Shown: positions 50,075 to 59,890, numbered from the stretch's first letter. The stretch: DNA of 64,000 bases from Marivita sp051859345 (GCF_051859345.1 NZ_JBHYFV010000003.1:172200-236199); one strand, 5' to 3'. Translations and numbers: made by a program. The notes: a model not told the origin generated them from the sequence alone.

Positions 50075-50695
50075 ATGCATCCGAACCCGAGTTTTCACAG
50101 TAAAGACCACTCAAAGGACATAGCCTTTGTCCGAAACCGCGCGTTTGGCACGGTGATGGTGAATGGTGATCCTGTGCCGATGGTGGCGCATGTTCCGGTT
50201 CTGGTGTCCGAAGACGGGCGCGAGGTGTTGATCCATCTGGTGCGGTCGAACCCGATCGCACGGGCGCTGACGGCACCGCAACCTGCGCGGATCGCGGTCA
50301 GTGGGCCGGATGCCTACATCTCGCCCGACTGGTACGGGATCGAGGATCAGGTTCCGACGTGGAATTATGTGGCGGTACAGATCACAGGGCTGTTGGAGCG
50401 GTTGCCGCAAGAGCAGATGCGGGACGTGCTGGACACGCAATCGGCCTTTTTCGAGGCACGGCTTGCGCCGAAGCCGCCCTGGACCACCGGCAAGATGACG
50501 CCAGACGTTCTCGAGAAAATGATGCGGATGATTGTGCCCTGCCGGATGAAGGTCGAGGATATCGCGGCGACGTGGAAGCTTGGCCAGAACAAGGATGATG
50601 CTGTGCGGGAACGGGCGGCGGCGATGGTGCCCGGCGGATTGGGGGCGGAGCGTGAGGCACTGGCGGCGTTGATGGCCAATCCGCCGGACCTTTGA
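50075..50695 (+). CDS. PaiB-like FMN-binding negative transcriptional regulator
   Basis: 206 residues, PaiB family with a split-barrel flavin-binding fold. Family stretches: MHPNPSFHSKDHSKDIAFV, PMVAHVPVLV, LIHLVRSNP, AYISPDWYGIEDQVPTWNYV and the tail TWKLGQNKDDAVRERAA. PaiB represses degradative-enzyme and sporulation genes in Bacillus; in proteobacteria its function is uncertain. No clear ribosome site; start chosen by family N terminus. Confidence 0.93.
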   Translation: MHPNPSFHSKDHSKDIAFVRNRAFGTVMVNGDPVPMVAHVPVLVSEDGREVLIHLVRSNPIARALTAPQPARIAVSGPDAYISPDWYGIEDQVPTWNYVAVQITGLLERLPQEQMRDVLDTQSAFFEARLAPKPPWTTGKMTPDVLEKMMRMIVPCRMKVEDIAATWKLGQNKDDAVRERAAAMVPGGLGAEREALAALMANPPDL

Positions 50696-50788
50696 GCCGG
50701 GTCTTTCCGTCGACGCATCGCCCTGCGGCGCTTTGCATTCGGGTCGCGGCAGGCTTAGCTAGGGAAACACATTTTTTGGAGCAGGCAG

Positions 50789-51394
50789 ATGCAATTACTT
50801 CGTTCAGGTCCATCCCCCTTTGTTCGCAAGGTTCTCGTCACGCTGCATGAGACCGGGCAGTACGATGATATCGAACATGTAAACGTGGCCAGCACACCGC
50901 TCGCGCCGGATTCAAAGCTGATCGCGGCGAACCCGGTGGGAAAGATTCCGGCGCTTGTACGTTCGAACGGGCCGACGATCTATGACAGCCGGGTGATTTG
51001 CCGGTTTCTGGATGCACGCGCCAATGGTGGCCTTTATCCGGAACACCGGATCTGGGACACGCTGACGCTCGAGGCGACGGCGGATGGCATTCTGGATGCG
51101 GCGGTGCTGATGGTTTATGAAACCCGGTTCCGCCCCGAAGAGAAAGTCATGATGGACTGGGTCGAGGGCCAGTGGAGCAAGGTGTCGCGCGCGCTGGATG
51201 CGCTCAACACCCGGTGGATGAGCCATCTGAACGGACGTATGGATATGGGACACATCGCGGTGGCCTGCGCCCTGGGGTATCTTGACCTGCGCCACGATGA
51301 ACGGTCCTGGCGCATCGGGCGCGATGGCTTGGCGACCTGGTTCGAAACGTTTGCAAAGCGTGACAGCATGGTGGCGACACATCCCGAACCCTGA
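50789..51394 (+). CDS. glutathione S-transferase (YibF-like)
   Basis: 201-residue GST. MQLLRSGPSPFVRKVLVTLH is the N-terminal thioredoxin-fold start with the catalytic Ser-Pro-Phe region, NPVGKIPALVRSNGPTIYDS provides the cis-Pro and the glutathione-binding strand, and the helical domain contains MDMGHIAVACALGYLDLRH. It resembles E. coli YibF more than detoxifying alpha/pi forms. ATG has GGAG 14 bases upstream. Substrate unknown. Confidence 0.92.
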   Translation: MQLLRSGPSPFVRKVLVTLHETGQYDDIEHVNVASTPLAPDSKLIAANPVGKIPALVRSNGPTIYDSRVICRFLDARANGGLYPEHRIWDTLTLEATADGILDAAVLMVYETRFRPEEKVMMDWVEGQWSKVSRALDALNTRWMSHLNGRMDMGHIAVACALGYLDLRHDERSWRIGRDGLATWFETFAKRDSMVATHPEP

Positions 51395-51482
51395 TACGCC
51401 ACGGCACGTCACCACGCGATGCCTTGCACGTTGCCCTGCACGGGTTTACCGACGCGCAACGTTTTGAAAGGATACTGCCGCG

Positions 51483-52145
51483 ATGCGGATGACCGATACG
51501 TTTATCAAACCGATGCACCCCGAGGGACGCAAGTTCGTTGCGATCTTCGCGGTGATCACCCTTGCCCTGTTCGCCATTGAGGATGTGCTGGGCTGGATCG
51601 GCGTCGGTCTAACCGTCTGGTGTTATTACTTCTTTCGCGATCCAGAAAGGGTGACGCCGGATCGGCCCGGACTTGTTATCAGCCCGGCGGATGGCATTGT
51701 GTCGCTGATCGAACCGGCCGTTCCCCCGCGCGAGCTTGGCCTGCCGGAGGTGCCGTTGACACGGGTCAGCGTCTTTATGTCGGTGTTCAACTGCCATGTG
51801 AATCGCGCGCCTGTCGCCGGAAAGATCGAAAAGATCGCCTATCGTCCGGGCAAGTTCCTGAATGCGTCGCTTGACAAGGCGAGCGAGGACAACGAGCGCA
51901 ATTCGCTTGTGATCCGGATGGAGGACGAACGCATTCTGACGGTGACGCAAATCGCCGGACTGGTGGCACGGCGCATCATGAGCTTTACGCAGGAAGGCGC
52001 AGTGCTTGACCGGGGAGAACGGTTTGGTCTGATCCGTTTCGGGTCACGGCTCGACATTTATCTGCCGGACGGCGTGGAGCCATCGGTCAAGATTGGTCAG
52101 ACCATGGTTGCTGGCGAAACGGTGATTGCGGACCTCACACCATGA
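51483..52145 (+). CDS. psd: phosphatidylserine decarboxylase proenzyme (short form)
   Basis: Pyruvoyl enzyme making phosphatidylethanolamine from phosphatidylserine. The 220-residue short form autocleaves between Gly187 and Ser188 in LIRFGSRLDIYLP. VFMSVFNCHVNRAPVAGKIE is the other hallmark. One or two membrane helices occupy the N terminus. The last bases overlap pssA (ATGA), so the two phospholipid steps are cotranslated. Confidence 0.96.
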   Translation: MRMTDTFIKPMHPEGRKFVAIFAVITLALFAIEDVLGWIGVGLTVWCYYFFRDPERVTPDRPGLVISPADGIVSLIEPAVPPRELGLPEVPLTRVSVFMSVFNCHVNRAPVAGKIEKIAYRPGKFLNASLDKASEDNERNSLVIRMEDERILTVTQIAGLVARRIMSFTQEGAVLDRGERFGLIRFGSRLDIYLPDGVEPSVKIGQTMVAGETVIADLTP

Positions 52146-52903
52146 GCAGCGAGCGCAATGGCGAAAAACTAACGCTGGTTCAGCTGTTGCCGAACATGCT
52201 GACGGTAACCGCCATTTGTGCGGGGCTGACCGCGATCCGGTTTGGATTGCAGGGCAATTACGAACTGGCGGTGCAGCTGATTCTGCTGGCAGCCATTCTG
52301 GATGGTCTGGACGGCCGGTTGGCGCGCGCCCTGGGCAGCGACAGCAAGATGGGCGCAGAGCTTGATTCCCTGGCGGACTTTCTGAATTTCGGGGTCGCTC
52401 CGGGATTGCTCCTGTATGTCTGGGCGCTTGAGGACACCAAGCAACTGGGTTGGATGGCGGTTCTGGTCTATGCGGTCTGCGCCGTCACCCGACTTGCGCG
52501 GTTCAACGTGGCGCTGAAAGCCGAAAAAGGACCGTCCGACAACGCGTATTTCATGGGAATTCCATCACCCGCAGGGGCGATTCTGGTGATGCTGCCGATG
52601 TATGCGTCCTTTGCCTTTGACAACGAACAGATCATCCCGGACGTGCTTTTGTCGATCTACATCGCGGGAATTGGCCTGTTGATGATCGGACGTTTCCCGG
52701 TCTGGTCCTTCAAGACGACGCGGATCAGCCAGCGGCGGGCAAAAATGTTTCTGGTGGCCTTTACGGCCATCGGCGCGGCGGTCGCCATCTACACCTGGAT
52801 CGCGCTGGTTGTGCTTAGCCTGATCTATAGCGCTGCGGTGGTCTGGATGCTGCCGAAGTCGCGCCGCGCTTTGGCGCAGTCGCGACTGACGGACAAGTCC
52901 TAG
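52142..52903 (+). CDS. pssA: CDP-diacylglycerol-serine O-phosphatidyltransferase
   Basis: Membrane enzyme making phosphatidylserine, the substrate of psd. The CDP-alcohol phosphotransferase motif is complete: DGLDGRLARALGSDSKMGAE then LDSLADFLNFGVAPG. Length 253 with about six to eight hydrophobic segments. The order psd-pssA is the reverse of the pathway but common in alphaproteobacteria. It ends three bases before the convergent outer-membrane protein gene. Confidence 0.96.
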   Translation: MSSERNGEKLTLVQLLPNMLTVTAICAGLTAIRFGLQGNYELAVQLILLAAILDGLDGRLARALGSDSKMGAELDSLADFLNFGVAPGLLLYVWALEDTKQLGWMAVLVYAVCAVTRLARFNVALKAEKGPSDNAYFMGIPSPAGAILVMLPMYASFAFDNEQIIPDVLLSIYIAGIGLLMIGRFPVWSFKTTRISQRRAKMFLVAFTAIGAAVAIYTWIALVVLSLIYSAAVVWMLPKSRRALAQSRLTDKS

Positions 52904-52906
52904 ACC

Positions 52907-53575
52907 CTAGAACTTGAGCGTCAGGCCCACGTTGACCGCATTGGTCTTGATGTCTGTGTCAAGCGATCCACCCTCGGGCAGGTCAACCGAATTGCTGGAA
53001 TATGTGAACTGGTATTCGCCAAAGACCGCAAACCGGTCATTCAGATCATAGCTCACACCAGCCGTCAGGCGGGCCGCCGGACCGGTGTATTGAAATTCAT
53101 AGGTTTCAATGCCGGTGGTGGTGTCCACATCGACATGCGGCACCGCGATGCCGATGCCGCCGCCAACATAAGGCGTGACCGCACCCTGCGCCCAAAGACC
53201 GGGCCAGCGTTGATAGGCGTTGACGGTCAGAATGTTCAGCCCGTCGGTGAATTCGAGATCGGAGAAGCCAATCGCCGCCTTTTCATCATCAGGCGCGTAG
53301 ACCTTCGCGTGGGTGAATTCGAGCCCGAAGCCGAGCTTTTCGTTCTTCCACCACGTTCCACGCACACCGTAATAGGGCGGCATCTCGAAAGAGCGCCCTT
53401 CCCAGCCGATCAGCGCGTCGATGTCGGCACCTGTGCCCGGATAGTCGCCGTAAAGACGGCTGTGCGGCGCGGTCTGCCACCCGGAATAGATGGAAAGCTC
53501 CATCTCGGCGAGCGCGGGAGACGCGATGACCGATGTGCTAAGTGCAAGAATACCTGACAGAATCGTTTTCTGCAT
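52907..53575 (-). CDS. outer-membrane beta-barrel protein
   Basis: 222 residues with a Sec signal peptide (MQKTILSGILALSTSVIASP, cleaved after ALA) and a mature part of alternating aromatic and polar strands ending in LTLKF, the C-terminal Phe signature of barrels inserted by BamA. Eight strands are plausible. Strands such as VTPYVGGGIGIAVPHVDV and FAVFGEYQFTYSS resemble the OmpW/lipid A deacylase-like small barrels, but I cannot choose the exact family. Confidence 0.85.
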   Translation of the reverse strand: MQKTILSGILALSTSVIASPALAEMELSIYSGWQTAPHSRLYGDYPGTGADIDALIGWEGRSFEMPPYYGVRGTWWKNEKLGFGLEFTHAKVYAPDDEKAAIGFSDLEFTDGLNILTVNAYQRWPGLWAQGAVTPYVGGGIGIAVPHVDVDTTTGIETYEFQYTGPAARLTAGVSYDLNDRFAVFGEYQFTYSSNSVDLPEGGSLDTDIKTNAVNVGLTLKF

Positions 53576-53792
53576 GGGAGCCGTCCGTTTCGAGTTTCAT
53601 CGCTGCCTAACACGGCAATATGGCACCGTCAGTGCAAATTACCGCGACACTTCGGCGCTTATGTCTAACCTAGGTCGTCTGGAGGTGGACGGCTAGGGGG
53701 TTGCCCGCTAAATACCCGGTCGGAACGCCGCTCGTCTTGCGGCCCAACCCGTATTGTGGCCAGACCATCGGCCGATAAATGGAGATAACCTC

Positions 53793-54371
53793 GTGTCCAA
53801 CGCAGAACACCACGAAGGCACCCGGAGGGACTTCCTGTACTACGCAACAGCCGGTGCAGGTGCCGTTGCGACCGGTGCCGCGGTTTGGCCTTTGGTCAAC
53901 CAGATGAACCCGTCCGCAGACGTTTTGGCATTGTCCTCGATTCGAGTGGACGTGTCGGGATTGTCGGAAGGCTCGCAGCTTACTGTGAAGTGGCTCGGCA
54001 AGCCGGTCTTTATCCGCCGCCGCACTCCGGAAGAAGTCGAAGATGCGCGCAGCGTCGATCTTTCCGACCTTGTCGACCCGATCGCGCGAAACGCAAACCT
54101 TGACGATGCCGCAGACGCCACGGACGAAAACCGTGCGCTGGACGACACCGGCGAGTGGCTGGTTCAGATGGGTGTGTGTACGCACCTTGGCTGTGTCCCT
54201 CTGGGCAATGCCGGTGATTACACGCTCGACGGTAACGTTGGCGGGTGGTTCTGCCCATGCCACGGATCGCATTACGATACGTCGGGCCGGATCCGCAGAG
54301 GTCCAGCCCCGGAGAATCTTCCGATTCCTCCGGCTGAATTCGTCGACGAAACAACAATCCTGCTGGGATAA
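53793..54371 (+). CDS. petA: ubiquinol-cytochrome c reductase Rieske iron-sulfur subunit
   Basis: Rieske 2Fe-2S subunit of cytochrome bc1 (complex III). GTG start at 53793 with GGAGAT six bases upstream gives 192 residues. A twin-arginine signal (TRRDFLYYATAG) leads into a membrane helix. Cluster ligands are in CTHLGC and CPCHGSHYD. It heads petABC with gaps of only 12 and 16 bases. Electrons pass from ubiquinol via this subunit to cytochrome c1. Confidence 0.97.
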   Translation: MSNAEHHEGTRRDFLYYATAGAGAVATGAAVWPLVNQMNPSADVLALSSIRVDVSGLSEGSQLTVKWLGKPVFIRRRTPEEVEDARSVDLSDLVDPIARNANLDDAADATDENRALDDTGEWLVQMGVCTHLGCVPLGNAGDYTLDGNVGGWFCPCHGSHYDTSGRIRRGPAPENLPIPPAEFVDETTILLG

Positions 54372-54383
54372 GGAGGCGCGCGA

Positions 54384-55730
54384 ATGTCTGGAATTCCTCA
54401 CGACCATTATGAGCCGTCGACCGGCGGAGAAAAGTGGCTGCACAAGCGGTTGCCAATCGTCGGTCTGATGTATGACACCCTGATGATCCCCACACCCAAG
54501 AACCTCAACTGGATGTGGATCTGGGGTATTGTCCTTACCTTCTGCCTGGCTTTGCAGATCATCACCGGTGTCGTTCTGGCGATGCACTACACGCCGCAGG
54601 TCGATATGGCCTTCGCCAGCATCGAGCACATCATGCGCAACGTGAACGGCGGCGCGATGTTGCGTTACCTGCACATGAACGGCGCGTCGCTCTTCTTTGT
54701 GGCGGTTTACGCGCACATCCTGCGTGGTCTTTACTACGGATCGTACAAGGCGCCGCGTGAAGTCACCTGGATTGTCGGCATGCTCATCTACCTGTTGATG
54801 ATGGGAACGGCGTTCATGGGTTATGTTCTCCCTTGGGGTCAGATGTCCTTCTGGGGTGCCACCGTGATCACTGGCCTGTTTGGTGCGATCCCGCTGGTTG
54901 GTGAATCGATCCAGACCTGGCTTCTGGGTGGACCTGCCGTGGACAATGCCACGCTGAACCGCTTCTTCTCTCTGCACTATCTGCTGCCGTTTGTGATTGC
55001 CGGTCTCGTGATCGTTCACATCTGGGCCTTCCACACCACGGGCAACAACAACCCGACCGGTGTCGAAGTGCGTCGCACATCCAAGGCGGATGCCGAGAAA
55101 GACACCCTGCCCTTCTGGCCCTATTTCGTGATCAAGGACCTGTTCGCGCTGGCGGTCATCCTCGCGGTGTTCTTCGCGGTTGTCGGCTTCATGCCCAACT
55201 TCCTGGGCCATCCGGACAACTACATCGAAGCCAACCCACTTGTGACACCGGCACACATCGTTCCGGAATGGTACTTCCTGCCGTTCTACGCGATCCTGCG
55301 GGCCTTTGACGGTGAAGTCTGGGTCGTGATCGCGGCGAGCTTTCTGACCGGTGGCATCGTCGACGCCAAGTTCTTTGGTGTTCTGGCGATGTTCGGTGCG
55401 ATCGTCGTGATGGCGCTGGTGCCGTGGCTTGACACATCGTCGGTGCGCTCTGGTCGCTACCGCCCGATGTTCAAGTGGTGGTTCTGGCTGTTCGTGGTGA
55501 ACTTCTTTGTTCTGATGTGGGTTGGCGCAATGCCTGCCGAGGGTATCTACCCGTACATCGCCCTGATCGGTTCGACCTACTGGTTCGCCTATTTCCTCGT
55601 GATCCTGCCGTTGCTTGGTGTGCTTGAAAAGCCGCTGCCGCAACCGGACACCATCGAGGACGATTTCACGGCCCATTATGGCAAGTCCTCGACCACTGAG
55701 GGCGCTCCTGCAGCGACCCCGGCCGAGTAA
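54384..55730 (+). CDS. petB: cytochrome b of the bc1 complex
   Basis: Core membrane subunit of complex III, 448 residues, with eight membrane helices. MHYTPQVDMAFASIEHIMRN and LRYLHMNGASLFFVAVYAHI show the haem-ligating histidine region. GTAFMGYVLPWGQMSFWGAT is the Qo-site loop, and PEWYFLPFYAILRA is the PEWY motif of quinol oxidation. AAGGAGGCG lies upstream of the ATG. Confidence 0.98.
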   Translation: MSGIPHDHYEPSTGGEKWLHKRLPIVGLMYDTLMIPTPKNLNWMWIWGIVLTFCLALQIITGVVLAMHYTPQVDMAFASIEHIMRNVNGGAMLRYLHMNGASLFFVAVYAHILRGLYYGSYKAPREVTWIVGMLIYLLMMGTAFMGYVLPWGQMSFWGATVITGLFGAIPLVGESIQTWLLGGPAVDNATLNRFFSLHYLLPFVIAGLVIVHIWAFHTTGNNNPTGVEVRRTSKADAEKDTLPFWPYFVIKDLFALAVILAVFFAVVGFMPNFLGHPDNYIEANPLVTPAHIVPEWYFLPFYAILRAFDGEVWVVIAASFLTGGIVDAKFFGVLAMFGAIVVMALVPWLDTSSVRSGRYRPMFKWWFWLFVVNFFVLMWVGAMPAEGIYPYIALIGSTYWFAYFLVILPLLGVLEKPLPQPDTIEDDFTAHYGKSSTTEGAPAATPAE

Positions 55731-55746
55731 GAAAGGACAAGCGACA

Positions 55747-56535
55747 ATGCTTAAGAAACTTGCCCTCGCGGCCACTCTGGCCATGGCCCCTGTCTCCGGC
55801 GCGTTTGCCGCCGGAGCGGATGGCCACGTCGAGAATTTTGACTTCTCCTTCGAAGGCCCCTTTGGAACCTTCGATCAGGCACAACTGCAACGTGGCCTTC
55901 AGGTGTATACCCAGGTCTGTTCTGCCTGCCACGGCATGCAATATGTGCCGCTGCGCACGCTGTCGGCAGAAGATGGTCCCGGTATGCCCGAAGACCAGGT
56001 TCGCGCCTATGCGGAGCAGAACTTCGAGGTCTTCGACAGTGAGCTGGACGACTTCCGTCCGGCGCGTCCGACCGACAACTTTCCGGCGAACACGGCCGCA
56101 GGTGCGCCTGACCTGAGCATGATGGCCAAGGCGCGTGCCGGTTTCCATGGCCCGTATGGACTGGGCATCAACCAGTTCTTCAAAGGCATGGGGGGACCAG
56201 AGTATATCGCTTCCTTGCTGCATGGCTATACCGGTGAAGACAAGGAAGAGGCCGGAACGATTCTCTACGAGAACACCGCGTTCCCGGGTGGATGGATTTC
56301 GATGGCGCCGCCGCTTTACGGCGATGATGTCGAGTATTCCGACGGCACCGAAACCACCATCGAACAGCAGTCCAAAGATGTGGCCGCGTTCCTGATGTGG
56401 GCCGCAGAGCCCAAGCTGATGGCACGCAAGCAGGCCGGGTTTGTCGGGGTTGTGTTCCTGACCATCCTGTCCGTGCTGTTGTACCTGACCAACAAGCGGA
56501 TCTGGGCCCCCGTCAAGGGACGTTCCAAGGATTGA
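55747..56535 (+). CDS. petC: cytochrome c1 of the bc1 complex
   Basis: Periplasmic haem c subunit of complex III. The ATG at 55747 (AAGGACA upstream) gives 262 residues with a signal peptide ending GAFAAG; a longer frame upstream lies inside petB. Haem motif VCSACHGM (CxxCH) is near residue 60, and the axial methionine is in the WISMAPPLYGDDVEY region. A C-terminal membrane anchor follows (GVVFLTILSVLLYLT). A strong terminator comes next. Confidence 0.97.
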   Translation: MLKKLALAATLAMAPVSGAFAAGADGHVENFDFSFEGPFGTFDQAQLQRGLQVYTQVCSACHGMQYVPLRTLSAEDGPGMPEDQVRAYAEQNFEVFDSELDDFRPARPTDNFPANTAAGAPDLSMMAKARAGFHGPYGLGINQFFKGMGGPEYIASLLHGYTGEDKEEAGTILYENTAFPGGWISMAPPLYGDDVEYSDGTETTIEQQSKDVAAFLMWAAEPKLMARKQAGFVGVVFLTILSVLLYLTNKRIWAPVKGRSKD

Positions 56536-56556
56536 GCCTTCTGATTTGAAACTGTG

Positions 56557-56585
56557 AAAGCCCCGCCAATCTGGCGGGGCTTTTT
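56557..56585 (+). terminator. Rho-independent terminator of petABC
   Basis: AAAGCCCCGCC, five bases, GGCGGGGCTTTTT: an 11-base stem ending in a T run, 21 bases after the petC stop. Confidence 0.95.
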
Positions 56586-56659
56586 GCATTCTGACATACG
56601 GTATCGACATGGCGGAGGAGCGTGCTTTGCACATCGCGCAACAGCGCCCTCAAGCAGGT

Positions 56660-57364
56660 TTACCGCCCTCCCAGATACGCGCGCAGACCCGGTGGCGGAT
56701 TGTCCAACAGGGTTTGCGTGTCCTGCGGCGGGGACACCACACCGTTCTCGACCACGATGGTCTGCCGGGCAAATCGCCGGGCATCATTCGGATCATGTGA
56801 CACCAGCAGAATCGTCAGATTTTCTGCCTGTGCGACTTCGCTCACCAGATCCAGCATCTCATGTTTCAAGGCGGGGCCCAAAGCGGCGAATGGTTCGTCC
56901 AAAAGCAGCACCGGCCTTGCCTGTATCAGAACCCGCGCCAACGCCGCGCGGCTTTGCTGGCCTCCGGACATTTCCGACAACCGGCGCGGTGCAAATCCGG
57001 CCAGCCCGACACGCGCCAGAACGGTGTCGATCCGTTCGGCATCGCCGCGTTGCAGCCGTCCGGTTCCGGGGTTCAGCGCAAGCGCGAGGTTTTGTTGGAG
57101 TGTCAGATGCGGAAACAGGTTGGTGTCCTGAAACAGAATGCTGATCGGACGCTCTGCCGGGGCCAGATGGGTGATCTCGGTCCCATCCCAACGCAGAGCG
57201 CCGCTGATTGGATCGCGAAACCCCGCGATGACGTCGAGCAGTGTGGATTTGCCCGACCCGGATGCGCCAATGACCGCGACGCACTGGCCGGCCGCAACGG
57301 TCAGGTCGGCGGTCAGGTCGAACGTGCCAGCCCTTGCGCGAATGGTCTCAAGTCGAAGTGCCAA
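56660..57364 (-). CDS. thiQ: thiamine/TPP ABC transporter ATP-binding protein
   Basis: ATPase of the thiamine importer. Walker A is IGASGSGKSTLLD, the Q-loop region is ILFQDTNLFPHLTLQQN, the signature is LSEMSGGQQSRAALARVL and Walker B is PVLLLDEPFAALG. Length is about 234 with the TTG at 57364, which overlaps the thiP end; upstream starts would overlap thiP further. Short ATPases of this size match ThiQ. It is last in thiBPQ under the TPP riboswitch. Confidence 0.93.
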   Translation of the reverse strand: MALRLETIRARAGTFDLTADLTVAAGQCVAVIGASGSGKSTLLDVIAGFRDPISGALRWDGTEITHLAPAERPISILFQDTNLFPHLTLQQNLALALNPGTGRLQRGDAERIDTVLARVGLAGFAPRRLSEMSGGQQSRAALARVLIQARPVLLLDEPFAALGPALKHEMLDLVSEVAQAENLTILLVSHDPNDARRFARQTIVVENGVVSPPQDTQTLLDNPPPGLRAYLGGR

Positions 57365-58877
57365 CGCGCCCTCCCCTGTCGAATATCCAGAACAGGCCAA
57401 GGCTGAGGATCAGCAACAAGAGCGCTGCACCTGCCGCCTGCTCCATCCGGTAGGCCCCCATGAGTTGATAGACCTTGAGCGGCAAAGTTGCCCGATCCGG
57501 ATCCGCAAACAGCGCGATCACGCCGAGGTCCCCCATCGAGAGCGCCGCTGTCAACCCGGCCGCAAATCCCAGAGGGCGTTTCAACCGGGGCAACAGAACC
57601 CAGCGCAACCACGCCCAGGACGACAGGCCCAGCGCACCGCGAAGGCGCGCGTAATCGGTCCGGATCGTTTCTGCCTCGGGGCGCAGGATGCGCAGCACGA
57701 AGGGCAGGCTGACAAACGCATTGACCGTCGCGGTCACATACAGCGCAAGATCAAAAGGGTTGGCAAAAGGCCGCACAATCAGGAACAGCCCGATCCCCAG
57801 CACCAGCGGCGAAAGCGCGATCCCCGCAAGGCCCAGCCATTCGCCCCAGCGCGTTGCCAGCGGCAAGGCCCAGAGCAGGCAGAGAAGCGTAGAGCCCAGC
57901 GCAACAAGGACCGAATGCCCCGCTGCTTGCCACACCGACGCCCCCAGCGTGGTGATCCCGGCAAGACCGTTCAGCGCAACCATGGTCAGCGGCGTCAACA
58001 GGAACAGCGCAGCGAGGCCGATCCAGATCGCATCCGTGCAGATGGAGAGGTGATCCGAACGGTCCCAGCGCGGCACGCGCCGGTCCAACCCTTTGGCCGC
58101 GACGGGCAACGATGTCACCCGAAGCGCGATCAGCCCGGCGGTCAGGGCAAGCGCCAATTGCACCAGACCCAGAACCGCAGCGCGGGAGAGATCGAAATCA
58201 AACCGCATGGATTGATAAATGGCGAGTTCAAGCGTCGTCGCGCGCGGCCCTCCGCCCAGTGTCAGGGCCACTGCGAAAGAAGACAGGCAGATCACGAAGA
58301 TCACCGCAAAGGCTCCGGGCACGATCCGGCGCAGCATCGGCGCCTCCATCGACCGCCACATGGCGCGGCGTCCCATTCCCAGTGTTGCGGCCAGGCGAAA
58401 TTGCTCTGCAGGAATGGCCAGCCAGCCTTGGAGGATCAACCGCGTCGCCAGAGGCAGGTTGAAGAACACATGTGCCAACAGCACACCGTGCAGACCATAG
58501 ATTTGTAGTTCGGGTACTCCCATTGGAGACAGTACCCGGTTGAGTAGACCGGACTGACCAAACACCGCCAGCAGGCCCAGAACGGCGACGATCACCGGCA
58601 GGATGAACGGCGCACCGAGCAACGCCACCAGCAGTCCACGCCCGATGAACTTTCGCCGCGCCAAAGCCCGCGCCAAGGGGATGGCGAACAGCACGCTGAG
58701 CGCGGCCGAAAGCGTCGCCTGCAATACCGTGAACCGCAACGCCTGCCAATCCGCCGGACGAAACCCGGAAAAAGCCTCTGCCCGCAGGATCACCGCCGTG
58801 ACCGGGCCGATCACCAGACCGGCCACGGTCAAAGCCGCGATGATTGCGGGTGTTATTGAGACAGGGCGCGACGCCAT
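57348..58877 (-). CDS. thiP: thiamine/TPP ABC transporter permease
   Basis: Double-length permease, 509 residues, about twelve membrane segments in two fused halves. Each half has an EAA-like loop (EQFRLAATLGMGRRAMWRSM and the later YARLRGALGLSSWAWLRWVL). This fused arrangement is typical of ThiP and of iron-family permeases; the riboswitch and thiB neighbour decide for thiamine. It overlaps both neighbours (25 bases with thiB, 17 with thiQ). Confidence 0.94.
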   Translation of the reverse strand: MASRPVSITPAIIAALTVAGLVIGPVTAVILRAEAFSGFRPADWQALRFTVLQATLSAALSVLFAIPLARALARRKFIGRGLLVALLGAPFILPVIVAVLGLLAVFGQSGLLNRVLSPMGVPELQIYGLHGVLLAHVFFNLPLATRLILQGWLAIPAEQFRLAATLGMGRRAMWRSMEAPMLRRIVPGAFAVIFVICLSSFAVALTLGGGPRATTLELAIYQSMRFDFDLSRAAVLGLVQLALALTAGLIALRVTSLPVAAKGLDRRVPRWDRSDHLSICTDAIWIGLAALFLLTPLTMVALNGLAGITTLGASVWQAAGHSVLVALGSTLLCLLWALPLATRWGEWLGLAGIALSPLVLGIGLFLIVRPFANPFDLALYVTATVNAFVSLPFVLRILRPEAETIRTDYARLRGALGLSSWAWLRWVLLPRLKRPLGFAAGLTAALSMGDLGVIALFADPDRATLPLKVYQLMGAYRMEQAAGAALLLLILSLGLFWIFDRGGRVGTST

Positions 58878-59842
58878 TCCTCGACCGTTTCATCCCGCAG
58901 GGCTGCGGCCTCTTCTTCGGAATAGAACAGCACTTTTTCGGGCAGGTTCAGCTCCTTGAAGCCATCTGGCCACTTGCTCGGGTCAAGCTTGGCCGGGAAG
59001 GACCAGTTGCCGGTGGCGATCATGGTCTGGAACTCTTCGGACAGCTGGAATTCAAGGAATTGATCCGCCAGCTCAGGCACATCGGTGCCCGCGACCTTTG
59101 CCGAGAGTTCGACCATGAAGTAATGGCCTTCCGGGAAAATCGCCGCTTTCTTCGTGCGGTCATCCTCGGCGATGATGTGATAGGCGGGCGACGTGGTATA
59201 GCTCAGCACCATGTCGGCTTCGCCGTCTGTGAACAGACCATAGCTTTCCGACCAGCCCTTGGTGACCGTCAGGATTTTCGGCGCAAGCTGTTCCCAGACC
59301 TGTTCCGCCTGATCGCCATAGATCGCCTTGACCCACAGCACCAGGGCAAGGCCCGAAATCGACGAACGCGGATCCTGGATCACGATCTTGAGATTATCGG
59401 GCGCATTGAGCAATGCGTCGAAGCTTTCGGGCACCTCCGAAATGCGCTCTTCATTGTAGATGAACGCTGTGTGCCCGAAATTGTAGGGCAGGAAAACCTC
59501 GTCGGTCCATTCGACGGGCAGGGTCAGGGACGAGGTGTCCTGCCCATGCGGTCCGAACAACCCGCTTTCTCGCGCGCGCCGGGTGACGTCGGTGTTCAAA
59601 CCAAACACGATATCTGCGTCGGTCTGATCACCTTCCAGCAGGATGCGGGGCAAGAGATCACCTGGCTTGAATTGCAGATCGCAGGCGCATTGCGCCTCGA
59701 ACATCTCTTCGATCCTTGGGCCGGGACCCCATTCCGAGACGATGTAATCACCCGCATAGACAGTCAGAACGGGTGTGTCCTGAGCAACCACCATCGTGGT
59801 CGACGCAAGAAATCCCGCAGCAAATGTAAGGGCCGTTTTCAT
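58853..59842 (-). CDS. thiB: thiamine ABC transporter periplasmic binding protein
   Basis: 329-residue binding protein. Signal peptide MKTALTFAAGFLASTTMVVA is cleaved near AQD. Then comes VLTVYAGDYIVSEWGPGPRI, matching ThiB-type type II binding proteins, and CACDLQFKPGDLLPRIL. First gene after the TPP riboswitch, with AGGAGG before the ATG, so its synthesis should fall when TPP is plentiful. Thiamine, TMP or TPP could be the bound form. Confidence 0.94.
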   Translation of the reverse strand: MKTALTFAAGFLASTTMVVAQDTPVLTVYAGDYIVSEWGPGPRIEEMFEAQCACDLQFKPGDLLPRILLEGDQTDADIVFGLNTDVTRRARESGLFGPHGQDTSSLTLPVEWTDEVFLPYNFGHTAFIYNEERISEVPESFDALLNAPDNLKIVIQDPRSSISGLALVLWVKAIYGDQAEQVWEQLAPKILTVTKGWSESYGLFTDGEADMVLSYTTSPAYHIIAEDDRTKKAAIFPEGHYFMVELSAKVAGTDVPELADQFLEFQLSEEFQTMIATGNWSFPAKLDPSKWPDGFKELNLPEKVLFYSEEEAAALRDETVEEWRRALSQ

Positions 59843-59890
59843 GGCATCCTCCTGTATTGCGACGAGAGGGCAAAGCAGGAGCGTATCCAG